64,000 bases of DNA from assembly GCA_964412365.1 (NCBI GenBank), contig CAYPOI010000003.1, positions 6,953 to 70,952 of the forward strand. Reading direction: 5' to 3'. The translations under genes were made by a program, and so were the position numbers. Position 1 is the first letter of the stretch, and each line of letters starts with the position of its first letter. This DNA comes from CAMTWZ01 sp964412365 (GTDB taxonomy: Bacteria; Bacteroidota; Rhodothermia; Balneolales; HLUCCA01). Under the pieces are notes generated by a model, which had not been told where the DNA came from, searched no databases, and saw only the letters and a list, made by a program, of their open reading frames with translations. Positions 52,424-60,660 of the stretch are shown one piece after another.

Positions 52424-53434
52424 ATGTATTCCGATATTGATGCCCTTCGCGCCGACATCCAGGCGGCCGCCCTCGCAACCGCAGACGACCTGGAAACCTA
52501 CCGCCTCCGATTCCTGATCCGGAAATCGCCCATCGCCGATCTGTTTTCTGCCATGGGCCGGCTTCCGGCTGAGGAACGGGCAAACGCAGGTAAACTGCTG
52601 AACGACCTTCGCGATCTGGCGCAACTACGTTACGATGAGGCGAAAGCTATCGTCGGTTCAGGGAACGTAGTCTCGCGCAAAGCCACCGACGATCTCACGC
52701 TCCCCCCTGCTCCACAGCCGCTAGGATCATTGCATCCGATCACTCTCACGCTAGAAGAGATCAAGCAAGTGTTTTTCCGTTTGGGATTCTCCGTGGCCGA
52801 CGGACCCGAGTTGGAAGACGACTTTCATAATTTCACGGCGCTCAATTTCCCGCCCGAGCATCCGGCTCGCGACATGCAAGACACGTTCTTCATTCGCAAA
52901 GATCATGAGAATCCGGAAAACGATCTATTGCTTCGCACGCATACATCCCCCACTCAAATCCGGCATATGCTCTCGCGCAAACCGCCGATCCGCGCCATCA
53001 TGCCCGGTCGCGTATATCGCAACGAAGCCGTCAATTACAAATCCTACTTCCTCTTTCATCAAGTTGAAGCCTTGTACGTGGACAAACATGTCACATTCGC
53101 TGAACTGAAGGAAACGCTGGTGATGCTCGCTGAAATGGTGTTCAACCGCAAGGTGAAGTACCGCATGCGTCCGTCATTCTTTCCGTTCACCGAACCGAGT
53201 TTGGAAATGGACATCTGGTGGGATGCGCCCGGATCGGAAGGCCGTTGGATGGAAATCCTTGGCGCCGGCATGGTGCACCCGAATGTGTTGAAGGCCGCTG
53301 GCATCGATCCGGAGGAATATTCCGGTTTCGCACTCGGCATGGGCGTGGAACGCATCGCCAAACAACGCTACGGCATCGACGACATCCGTCTGTTCTATGA
53401 GAATGATGTCCGTTTCCTTGAGCAATTCCGCTAA
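52424..53434 (+). CDS. pheS: Phenylalanyl-tRNA synthetase alpha subunit
   Basis: 336 residues. N-terminal coiled coil, motif 1 region HPITLTLEEIKQVFFRLGFSVADGPELEDDFHNFTALNFPPEHPARDMQDTF, motif 2 PGRVYRNEAVNYKSYFLFHQVEAL, and motif 3 GFALGMGVERIAKQRYGI. The ATG at 52424 is used; the open frame continues upstream through the terminator without similarity. Confidence 0.95.
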   Translation: MYSDIDALRADIQAAALATADDLETYRLRFLIRKSPIADLFSAMGRLPAEERANAGKLLNDLRDLAQLRYDEAKAIVGSGNVVSRKATDDLTLPPAPQPLGSLHPITLTLEEIKQVFFRLGFSVADGPELEDDFHNFTALNFPPEHPARDMQDTFFIRKDHENPENDLLLRTHTSPTQIRHMLSRKPPIRAIMPGRVYRNEAVNYKSYFLFHQVEALYVDKHVTFAELKETLVMLAEMVFNRKVKYRMRPSFFPFTEPSLEMDIWWDAPGSEGRWMEILGAGMVHPNVLKAAGIDPEEYSGFALGMGVERIAKQRYGIDDIRLFYENDVRFLEQFR

Positions 53435-53452
53435 TTATTCGCATTCCGTTTC

Positions 53453-55867
53453 ATGAAAGTCTCTCTCAACTGGTTATCTGATTACGTCAAACTCACCGCA
53501 CCGGCCGACGACATCGCCAATCTCATCACCTTGGCCGGACTCGAAGTCGAAGAGGTCGTTCAAATCGGATCCGATCTGAACGGTGTGGTTGTAGGCGAAG
53601 TGCTGACCCGCATACAACATCCAAATGCGGATCGTCTTTCCGTCTGCACCGTTGATGTCGGCACCGGTGAGCCGGTACAAATCGTGTGCGGCGCACCGAA
53701 TGTGGCGGCCGGACAAAAAGTGCTTGTAGCCACCGTAGGTACCACACTTCCCGTATCTCTGCCGGATGGATCACCATTGGTCATCAACAAATCCAAAATT
53801 CGTGGCGAAGTGTCCGAAGGAATGATCTGCGCCGAAGATGAATTGGGCTTGGGGACCGATCACTCCGGCATCATCGTCTTGAAAACCGATAAGCCGAATG
53901 GTTCGCCGATTTCAGATGTCCGAAAATTGGATACCGACCATGTGATGGATGTCTCCATCACGCCGAACCGTCCGGATGCGACATGCCACCTCGGCATCGC
54001 CCGCGATCTGGCAGCGGTGTTGAATGAGCATCTGAACAAGCCATTTGGAACGGCAGAGCCCGTTTTTTCTCCCCTATCCGAGAGCCAAATCCAGATTGAG
54101 ATCCTTAATCCAGACAAGTGTCATCGCTATATCGGATTATTGATTCGTGGCGTGAAGGTCGGACCCTCTCCCGATTGGCTGAAGAATCGACTTACCGCGA
54201 TCGGACTCCGTTCCATCAACAACATCGTGGACGCCACCAACTATGTGATGCATGAGCTGGGTCAACCTCTGCATGCCTTCGATTACGATCAGATCGGCGG
54301 AAAACGCATTGTCGTAAAAGACGAGCGCAAAGATGTCACGTTCACCACATTAGACGGTCAGGAGCGCACCATTCCCGCTGGAAGCCTGTTCATTTGTGAT
54401 GGAAACAAGCCGGTTGCCTTGGCTGGAATCATGGGTGGGCTGAACTCCGAAATCAGCGATCAAACAACCTCCGTACTGCTTGAGTGCGCGTACTTCGAAC
54501 CGACGGGTATCCGCAAAACGGCCAAATCCATCGGACTTCAATCCGATTCTTCCTATCGCTTTGAGCGGGGCATCGATCCGAACATCACAGCTCATGCGGT
54601 TCGACGCTGCGCCGAGATCATTCTAAAGGTTTCCAAGGGGGCCGAAATCGTAGGTGCAATGGACGTGCATCCTGTCGTGACCGAAGCAATGAGTATCGCA
54701 CTACGTCTCGAATTCGTCAACCGAACACTAGGAACCAGTTTGCGATTCAACCAAATCGTGTCCATCCTCAAAGGATTGGAATTCGATGTGGACAAGCTCG
54801 CTGATGAGACCTTGATGGTGACCGTGCCCACATTCCGACCTGACATCACGCGGGAAATCGATTTGGTGGAGGAAGTGGCTCGTATCTACGATTATAATCA
54901 GATTCCGAACCCCGGAAAGATCCAATTCTCACGTCCTTACCCGCTTCCATTCCGCGAAACGGCGTTACGTAAAATCCGCGATGCGGCGGTACGTCTCGGT
55001 TTTCGGGAAACGTATGGCAACTCCCTCCTTCCGGAACAGTCTGCCGGACATTTTGCCGCAGCCGACGAGCTCATCCATGCGCTGAACCCGATCAGCCGCG
55101 ATACGACCACAATGCGTCCGTTGCTCGCACCAGGTTTTCTGAAAGCCGCATCCTTCAATTTCAATCGAGGTACGAAATCGGTACGCTTTTTTGAAATCGG
55201 AAACATCTTCCAGAAAGCGGAAAAAGGCACGTGGGTACCGGGGGTACACGAAGACACTCATCTGTTGCTGGGCATCGGCGGACTCTCCCGCGAATCGCAT
55301 TGGTCTCAATCTGAAAAAGGATTTCAACTCATTGAATTGAAAGGACTCGTGTCCGGTTTCTTCGATGCGCTTGGAGTTAGCCATCTCGTCCAATCTGAAA
55401 TTGGCACGGACTCCATCGCCTATCGCATCGGTAAATCGGATTTGGGGACGTTGCGAATTCCATCGCCTGAGATACTCAAAGCGTTTGATGTGTCGCAACA
55501 TGTCGGATATGCTGAACTCTCACTTGGCATCTTGATTCCAGCCATGGAAACACTTGCACGCATCACGTACGTGCCGATTCCGAAGTACCCAAGTATCGAA
55601 TATGACATCTCGTTGATTGTCGGCTCATCGGTCGCAAGTGGCGACATCGAGGCCCTCATCCGCAAACAAGCTGGTAAAACGCTTAGAAGCGTGTCTGTTT
55701 TCGACGTCTACGAAGGTAAGAATCTGCCTGAAGGTAAGAAAAGCCTTGGCTATCGGATGGTGTTCAGAGACGATAACCGGACATTGACTATTCGGGATGT
55801 GGATGCTATCATAACGAGCGTAGTCAACACCCTCGGAAAAACCTACGAGGCCACCCTTCGGAGCTGA
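53453..55867 (+). CDS. pheT: Phenylalanyl-tRNA synthetase beta subunit
   Basis: 804 residues. tRNA-binding OB fold at about 40-150 (GVVVGEVLTRIQHPNADRLSVCTVDVG), B3/B4 editing region, B5 (EIDLVEEVARIYDYNQIP) and a C-terminal ferredoxin-like anticodon domain (PSIEYDISLIV ... LPEGKKSLGYRMVFRDDNRTL). Complete and of standard length. Confidence 0.96.
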   Translation: MKVSLNWLSDYVKLTAPADDIANLITLAGLEVEEVVQIGSDLNGVVVGEVLTRIQHPNADRLSVCTVDVGTGEPVQIVCGAPNVAAGQKVLVATVGTTLPVSLPDGSPLVINKSKIRGEVSEGMICAEDELGLGTDHSGIIVLKTDKPNGSPISDVRKLDTDHVMDVSITPNRPDATCHLGIARDLAAVLNEHLNKPFGTAEPVFSPLSESQIQIEILNPDKCHRYIGLLIRGVKVGPSPDWLKNRLTAIGLRSINNIVDATNYVMHELGQPLHAFDYDQIGGKRIVVKDERKDVTFTTLDGQERTIPAGSLFICDGNKPVALAGIMGGLNSEISDQTTSVLLECAYFEPTGIRKTAKSIGLQSDSSYRFERGIDPNITAHAVRRCAEIILKVSKGAEIVGAMDVHPVVTEAMSIALRLEFVNRTLGTSLRFNQIVSILKGLEFDVDKLADETLMVTVPTFRPDITREIDLVEEVARIYDYNQIPNPGKIQFSRPYPLPFRETALRKIRDAAVRLGFRETYGNSLLPEQSAGHFAAADELIHALNPISRDTTTMRPLLAPGFLKAASFNFNRGTKSVRFFEIGNIFQKAEKGTWVPGVHEDTHLLLGIGGLSRESHWSQSEKGFQLIELKGLVSGFFDALGVSHLVQSEIGTDSIAYRIGKSDLGTLRIPSPEILKAFDVSQHVGYAELSLGILIPAMETLARITYVPIPKYPSIEYDISLIVGSSVASGDIEALIRKQAGKTLRSVSVFDVYEGKNLPEGKKSLGYRMVFRDDNRTLTIRDVDAIITSVVNTLGKTYEATLRS

Positions 55868-55869
55868 AT

Positions 55870-56100
55870 ATGAATCAGGAATTTGCGGAACTTATCGATC
55901 AACTGGCATTGGAAGTCGGACGCTTGAGGAAGGAAGTGGCCCGGCTTCGAGCTGAGAATGCGTCGCTTGCATCCGCATCCCCATCCTCCTCCTCAACCGA
56001 TGCATTCAATGGACTAAACGACCAAGATCGTCATGCCTTGCGCCATCAAGTGATCGAGCACATCCGAAAAATCGACCATCTTTTGGGAGAGAGCCAATGA
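55870..56100 (+). CDS. Small coiled-coil protein between pheT and zapA
   Basis: 76 residues. A heptad helix covers 1-34 (LIDQLALEVGRLRKEVARLRAENASL), followed by a serine-rich linker and a second short helix (HALRHQVIEHIRKIDHLLGE). It starts 2 bases after pheT and its end overlaps zapA by 4 bases. Coiled-coil proteins of this size commonly precede zapA in this phylum; a link to ZapA/FtsZ is an inference similar to ZapB. Confidence 0.8.
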   Translation: MNQEFAELIDQLALEVGRLRKEVARLRAENASLASASPSSSSTDAFNGLNDQDRHALRHQVIEHIRKIDHLLGESQ

Positions 56101-56408
56101 AATCGATCAAAGTCACCATCCTCGGAAAACAGTACCCTCTTCGTGTGGAAGACCACGATGAAGAATTTATGTATCAAATCGCCCGATACGTCGACGACCG
56201 CTTCCGCGTGTTCAAAGATGAGTTGCAAAACCAAGTCGAAACCACGGTTTTGGTGTTAGCCTGCCTGAGTATTGCTGAGGAGTTGTTCATTGAACGCCGA
56301 AGCAAAGGGGTGAAAAAAGACGGGGAATCTATGGCCATAGACGATGCCTCGCGCCGAATCCGCCAAATTATTGGTGATATTCAATCCGATTTTTCGCATA
56401 TTGAATGA
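56097..56408 (+). CDS. zapA: Cell division protein ZapA
   Basis: 103 residues. KVTILGKQYPLRVEDHDEEFMYQIARYVDDRFRVF is the ZapA head; the C-terminal helix (VETTVLVLACLSIAEELFIERRS) is the oligomerisation coiled coil. ZapA bundles FtsZ filaments. The 6S RNA follows at once, as in many bacteria. Confidence 0.92.
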   Translation: MKSIKVTILGKQYPLRVEDHDEEFMYQIARYVDDRFRVFKDELQNQVETTVLVLACLSIAEELFIERRSKGVKKDGESMAIDDASRRIRQIIGDIQSDFSHIE

Positions 56409-56591
56409 CGCCCGTAGGGTAAACGTTTAAGCCATTAACTATTAATCGTAAAATGGGAGTTTGACGTCTGCCGGTACTGACAAGCCTCGTCACTTTGTAG
56501 GAGGAAGCCAAACCCGGAAGAGCAGATTCCCACCCTGTAACAAACTAGGGTTGATGTGCTTAACCATATCCTACAGGCGTTTTTTATTTTT
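56409..56591 (+). ncRNA. ssrS: 6S RNA
   Basis: Between zapA and ymdB lies a gene-free stretch whose ends pair: CGCCcGTAGGgTA at 56409-56421 with TAtCCTACaGGCG at 56567-56579, followed by TTTTTTATTTTT. The interior can form a long rod with a central open region between GGGAGTTTGACGTCTGCC (56454 on) and GAGCAGATTCCCACCC (56519 on). Location directly after zapA, size of about 180 bases and closing stem fit 6S RNA, which binds the housekeeping RNA polymerase holoenzyme. Identification is by position and fold, not by a covariance search. Confidence 0.7.
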
Positions 56592-56603
56592 ACCCGCCCC
56601 TGA

Positions 56604-57419
56604 ATGTCATCGAGATCCTCCTTACGCGTCCTGTTTGTCAGCGACATCGTCGGCCAGCCTGGTTTGGACATCCTCCAAACCTTTCTTCCTTCCCTCATCC
56701 AAAAACATAAGCCTGATTTTGTGATCGCCAACGGCGAGAATTCACATGAAGGGATGGGCATCAATGAAGAGATCGCCAAAGATTTGTACAAGTGGGGTGT
56801 TCATGTGATCACTGGTGGAAATCATTCCTTCGACAAATGGAAGATTCTGCCCTATATGAAAACCGATAAACACTTATTGCGGCCTCTCAACTACCCGCGA
56901 GGCGTGAACGGATATGGCTATGGCGTGTATGATGTGCCCGATACGTCGTTTAAGATCGGCGTCCTGAATCTTCAAGGCCGTGTTTATTTGCCAGCCACGG
57001 ATGATCCCTTCCGGACGGCCGATTGGGCGTTGGAGCGGATCTCGGCCGAAACCAATCTCATTTTTGTTGATTTCCATGCCGAGGCTACGGCTGAGAAAGT
57101 GGCGATGGGATGGTATCTGGACGGGAGAGCTTCCGTCATGGTCGGCACCCATACGCACATTCCAACCAACGATGCCAAGATCTTACCGAAAGGCACCGGT
57201 TATATCACAGATGTGGGCATGACTGGATCGTTCAACTCCGTGATCGGCATGGACAAGGATACCGCGTTGCGACGGTTCATGCTCAGTACGCCTCAGAAAT
57301 ACATCGGTGCGGATGGCGACAATCGCATTTGCGGAGTCATCACAGACATTGATGTCAAAACAGGGCAATGCAAACGCATCGAGCCCTTCATCCTACCCTC
57401 ATTTCAGACGGAAGCATGA
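56604..57419 (+). CDS. ymdB: YmdB family metallophosphoesterase
   Basis: 271 residues (TIGR00282). VLFVSDIVGQPG, IANGENSHEGMGI, TGGNHSFDKWKI, NLQGRVYLP, VDFHAEATAEKVAMGWYLDG and MVGTHTHIPTNDA supply the two-iron site. In Bacillus the homologue is a 2',3'-cyclic nucleotide phosphodiesterase. Upstream neighbour rny (RNase Y), common elsewhere, is absent here. It overlaps lolD by 4 bases. Confidence 0.92.
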   Translation: MSSRSSLRVLFVSDIVGQPGLDILQTFLPSLIQKHKPDFVIANGENSHEGMGINEEIAKDLYKWGVHVITGGNHSFDKWKILPYMKTDKHLLRPLNYPRGVNGYGYGVYDVPDTSFKIGVLNLQGRVYLPATDDPFRTADWALERISAETNLIFVDFHAEATAEKVAMGWYLDGRASVMVGTHTHIPTNDAKILPKGTGYITDVGMTGSFNSVIGMDKDTALRRFMLSTPQKYIGADGDNRICGVITDIDVKTGQCKRIEPFILPSFQTEA

Positions 57420-58099
57420 ACGCCCCTATCCTCATTCAAGGCACCGGCATTCGGAAAGTGTACGACGCGAAAGGGTCACGTGGCGCTGTTGAAGTGCTCA
57501 GCGGTGTGGATCTGAGCATTCATTCTCAAGAACGTCTTGCGATCGTTGGATCCAGCGGAAGCGGGAAAAGCACTCTATTGCACATCCTCGGCGGGCTCGA
57601 CACACCGACCAGTGGCGATGTCGTATTCGAAGGGAAGTACATCAACCGGATGAATTCGACCGAATTGGCCCGATTTAGGAATCAGCAAATCGGATTCATC
57701 TTTCAGTTCCATCATCTGTTGCCAGAATTCACCAGTTTGGAGAATGTGCTGATGCCCGCATTGCTGTCGGACATGGACCGAGTGACCATGGAAGCGCGTG
57801 CCAAATCGCTCCTGGAGGCCCTGCACCTCTCCCATCGACTCCATCACCGCCCCACCGAACTATCAGGCGGTGAGCAGCAACGTGTGGCCATCGCAAGGGC
57901 GTTGATCAACAAGCCGAAGCTTGTCTTGGCAGATGAACCTACTGGTAACCTTGATAAGCACAATGCCACCGCTGTGATGGAATTGCTGTTAGGCTTGCAA
58001 GAAACTGAGAACCTGACATTGGTCATCGTCACACATGATCCGATGATTGCCACGCACTGTGAGCGGATTTACGAATTGCAGGCAGGGGTCATCAAATAG
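57416..58099 (+). CDS. lolD: Lipoprotein-releasing ABC transporter ATP-binding protein LolD-like
   Basis: 227 residues. Walker A GSSGSGKSTLL, Q loop GFIFQFHHLLPEFTSLENV, signature LSGGEQQRVAIARAL, Walker B LVLADEPTGNLD and H loop IVTHD. The FQFHHLLPEFTALEN-type Q loop is typical of LolD rather than other MacB/FtsE-type ATPases. Its LolC/E membrane partner is not next to it. The start MNAPILI overlaps the ymdB stop as ATGA. Confidence 0.88.
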   Translation: MNAPILIQGTGIRKVYDAKGSRGAVEVLSGVDLSIHSQERLAIVGSSGSGKSTLLHILGGLDTPTSGDVVFEGKYINRMNSTELARFRNQQIGFIFQFHHLLPEFTSLENVLMPALLSDMDRVTMEARAKSLLEALHLSHRLHHRPTELSGGEQQRVAIARALINKPKLVLADEPTGNLDKHNATAVMELLLGLQETENLTLVIVTHDPMIATHCERIYELQAGVIK

Positions 58100-58136
58100 C
58101 CTTATTTTCCTACTCTAACCAAATCATTCATACAAC

Positions 58137-58808
58137 ATGTCCAAGCATAAAGAAGAGATACAAGCCGATCCGCTCCTGATCAGTTACGCCAACGCGATTC
58201 ACTATTACAAATCCAATACCACACTTGTCTATGCCGTGGTAGGTTCGATATTCGCGGTCATCGCGGTCATCGTAGGGTGGTCTGTTTATTCAGCGAAACA
58301 AGAAGTCAACGCACGCGGACTGATGGTCGATGCAGAGCAAGCGTTTGTCAATAAAGATTACAATACAGCCTTGTATGGGGATGCATCGACCATCACCGGT
58401 TTCATGGAAATCTCAAACAACTACGGATTCACTGATTCTGGAAACTTGGCATCCTACTATGCCGCGGTTTCCGCATCTCAATTGAATGAGTTCGAAGCCG
58501 CTCTCGGATTCATCCAATCATTCGATGTGCCCAAAGGCGTGATGGGAGTTGGAGCGATCGGATTGGAAGCTTCAATTCTAGAATCATTAGGGCGTTTTGA
58601 AGAGGCTGCCAAAATGTATAAGCAAGCAGCCGGCTGGGACGTGAATGAGTCAACCACTCCATCCTATCTCGTCAAAGCAGCGAATACCGCCCTGAAAGCA
58701 GGAAAACCTGCGCTTGCGAATCAATACGCGAAAGAGGTTATCGGTTTATATTCGACTTCACCGAGTGTGACCCAAGCTCAACAAATCATCGGACGCGCAA
58801 GTTTGTAA
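58137..58808 (+). CDS. TPR-like membrane-anchored protein
   Basis: 223 residues. Cytoplasmic N-terminus, one transmembrane helix at about 31-52 (LVYAVVGSIFAVIAVIVGW), then helical pairs with TPR spacing (LASYYAAVSASQLNEFEAALGFIQ, GAIGLEASILESLGRFEEAAKMYKQAA, TALKAGKPALANQYAKEVI). The layout is like YfgM / periplasmic chaperone-type TPR proteins. No closer function can be read. Confidence 0.8.
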   Translation: MSKHKEEIQADPLLISYANAIHYYKSNTTLVYAVVGSIFAVIAVIVGWSVYSAKQEVNARGLMVDAEQAFVNKDYNTALYGDASTITGFMEISNNYGFTDSGNLASYYAAVSASQLNEFEAALGFIQSFDVPKGVMGVGAIGLEASILESLGRFEEAAKMYKQAAGWDVNESTTPSYLVKAANTALKAGKPALANQYAKEVIGLYSTSPSVTQAQQIIGRASL

Positions 58809-58817
58809 ATTCATTTG

Positions 58818-58969
58818 TAAAAGTTGTATCAGCGTGCAACACTTCGGGGGTTCGAGCGTAATACCCCTAAGCAAGATAAAGATACCCTGAAAAGGTGCTT
58901 TTATTCGACACAACTGATATGACCTTTGGTTTAGAGCCGGCTATCCTGAACAGGTAGCCGGCTTTTTTT
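58818..58969 (+). ncRNA. Candidate small RNA with intrinsic terminator
   Basis: A gene-free stretch of about 150 bases contains three hairpins: GGGGGT / TACCCC near 58850, AAAGATACC / GGTGCTTT near 58880, and a strong terminator, AGCCGGCTA / TAGCCGGCT with seven T, at 58935-58969. It could be the 3' UTR of the TPR gene or an independent small RNA; no family was recognised. Confidence 0.35.
58935..58969 (+). terminator. Rho-independent terminator
   Basis: A 9-base-pair stem AGCCGGCTA / TAGCCGGCT with an 11-base loop is followed by seven T, just before the convergent M28 gene stop. Confidence 0.88.
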
Positions 58970-58974
58970 ATGCC

Positions 58975-60573
58975 CTATTTACGGATCAATAACTCATCCA
59001 ACATCGCCGTGTGATAAACGAATGTGGCCACGATGATCGCTGTGCGCTTCAAGTCTTCTTCAACCAATCGCTCATAGGTGTCCATGTTTGAATGGTGAGT
59101 CAGAGTGCTGTACTCGAGTGGATCCTGAATGAACTGAAACCCAGGGAGCCCCACGCGATCGAACGACTGATGGTCTGTTCCGCCCGTATTACTGAAACTA
59201 ACCGTGTTCGCATTCCAATCTTCGAACGGTGTCAACCAAGTTCTGAACAACGGACGAAGCGCCTCATTCTGTTGAAGGTAAATCCCCCTCACCTGCCCAC
59301 TGCCGTTATCAATATTATAATAGGCTGACAACAAATCGTGATCCGGCTTTTTGACCAATGTTCCATTGATTACCGATCCGAATGTGTCGGTGACGTAGTT
59401 TGCAGAGCCATGTAGTCCTTGCTCTTCCCCATCCCAAAGGGCGATTCGAATCGTCCGACGAGGTTTGACATCCAGAGCCTTGAGGATGCGCATCACTTCC
59501 ATCATCACGATGGAGCCAGCGGCATTGTCGGTCGCACCGGTACCGGTATGCCAGGAATCCAAGTGCCCTCCGAGCATCACCACTTGATCTTTCAATTCGG
59601 GATCCGTACCCACGATTTCTGCGATGATGTTCTGTGCGTTAAGATTGGTTCGGTGGAATTCGGCTTGAAAATCCAGCTCCATGTTCACGTTGATACCGCG
59701 ATCCACCAAGCGATAGATGCGTCCGTAATGTTCACGAGCGAGGGAAATCTGTGGAATCGGCTGTGGAGCATTCACTTGGTAGGGGCGCGGACGTTCTCCC
59801 CACGGCACGGACGGATCGGATGGAAGTGTGGCACCACTGATGGCGACTTGACCACCCCAACCACGATAACTTTGATCCAAAATGGCGATGGGCTTTTCAT
59901 CGGTCAGAAATTGTGCACGAAGATATGCGGTTTGAGCACGAGCCAACATAGCTGCGTTTGGTGAGCCTGCATTCACATTCGGGCGAGCGGGTTGCGCTGT
60001 GGCATTTGCCAAATTTAACAGGCGGTCGTTCGTATTGCGTCTGGCGATCGGCTCCCAACCAGGTTCGGCTTTGACTGGCTCCTCCACCAAAATGAATTTT
60101 CCAGCCAACTTCCCTTTGAGTGGTGCCAGTTCCTCCATTGTGGTTCCTTTTAAAATCACAACATCTCCGCGCATCGCACGACGATAGCCAGGTGACCATG
60201 CTTTCGGATAGCCTAAGACCGGAAAATAGGCATACGGTGTGTTGGCATGTAGCGCGAAGCGTTTTAGTTCCCATCCCACACCAAAAGGGCCCCACTCATG
60301 AAAGCGAACATTTTCCAACCCCATCTGCTCAAACACGGTTTTCGTATACTCGCTCGCTCGCCGCATTTGGGGTGAATTCGTCAGTCTTGGACCGTAAACG
60401 TCGGTCAACATCGACGCATATTCCATCACGTTGGAATTGTCCATGCCTTCTTTCTTGATTCGATCGACCATCTCCGTGTCCACTGTTGGTTGGTGGATAC
60501 TTTGGGCCGTCATTGTGGTGGTTACGATTCCAAGCAGAAGGAATGGCAATGAACCGCGTACGATTTTATACAT
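58975..60573 (-). CDS. Secreted M28 family metallopeptidase
   Basis: 532 residues. Signal peptide (LGIVTTTMTAQ), N-terminal helical part, an inserted PA-like domain (about 130-330), and the M28 zinc core: GGHLDSWHTGTGATDNAAGSIVMMEVMR, IALWDGEEQGLHGSANYV, NIDNGSGQ and the distal His in LEYSTLTHHSNMDTYE. This is the carboxypeptidase Q-like aminopeptidase layout seen in Bacteroidota. No T9SS tail, so it is periplasmic or outer-membrane associated. Confidence 0.9.
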   Translation of the reverse strand: MYKIVRGSLPFLLLGIVTTTMTAQSIHQPTVDTEMVDRIKKEGMDNSNVMEYASMLTDVYGPRLTNSPQMRRASEYTKTVFEQMGLENVRFHEWGPFGVGWELKRFALHANTPYAYFPVLGYPKAWSPGYRRAMRGDVVILKGTTMEELAPLKGKLAGKFILVEEPVKAEPGWEPIARRNTNDRLLNLANATAQPARPNVNAGSPNAAMLARAQTAYLRAQFLTDEKPIAILDQSYRGWGGQVAISGATLPSDPSVPWGERPRPYQVNAPQPIPQISLAREHYGRIYRLVDRGINVNMELDFQAEFHRTNLNAQNIIAEIVGTDPELKDQVVMLGGHLDSWHTGTGATDNAAGSIVMMEVMRILKALDVKPRRTIRIALWDGEEQGLHGSANYVTDTFGSVINGTLVKKPDHDLLSAYYNIDNGSGQVRGIYLQQNEALRPLFRTWLTPFEDWNANTVSFSNTGGTDHQSFDRVGLPGFQFIQDPLEYSTLTHHSNMDTYERLVEEDLKRTAIIVATFVYHTAMLDELLIRK

Positions 60574-60605
60574 AGATATAGGATTGTGTGTGTAATAGGT
60601 ATAAA

Positions 60606-60632
60606 CGAAAATAGGGGCTCCGGGCCCCTATT
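60606..60632 (-). terminator. Rho-independent terminator of the barrel protein gene
   Basis: On the minus strand AATAGGGG-CCCGGAG-CCCCTATT then TTTC. It lies 28 bases after the stop of the 60661 gene and before the M28 ATG. Confidence 0.6.
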
Positions 60633-60660
60633 AGATGTAAAAAAAGATGATGGATTTGTG

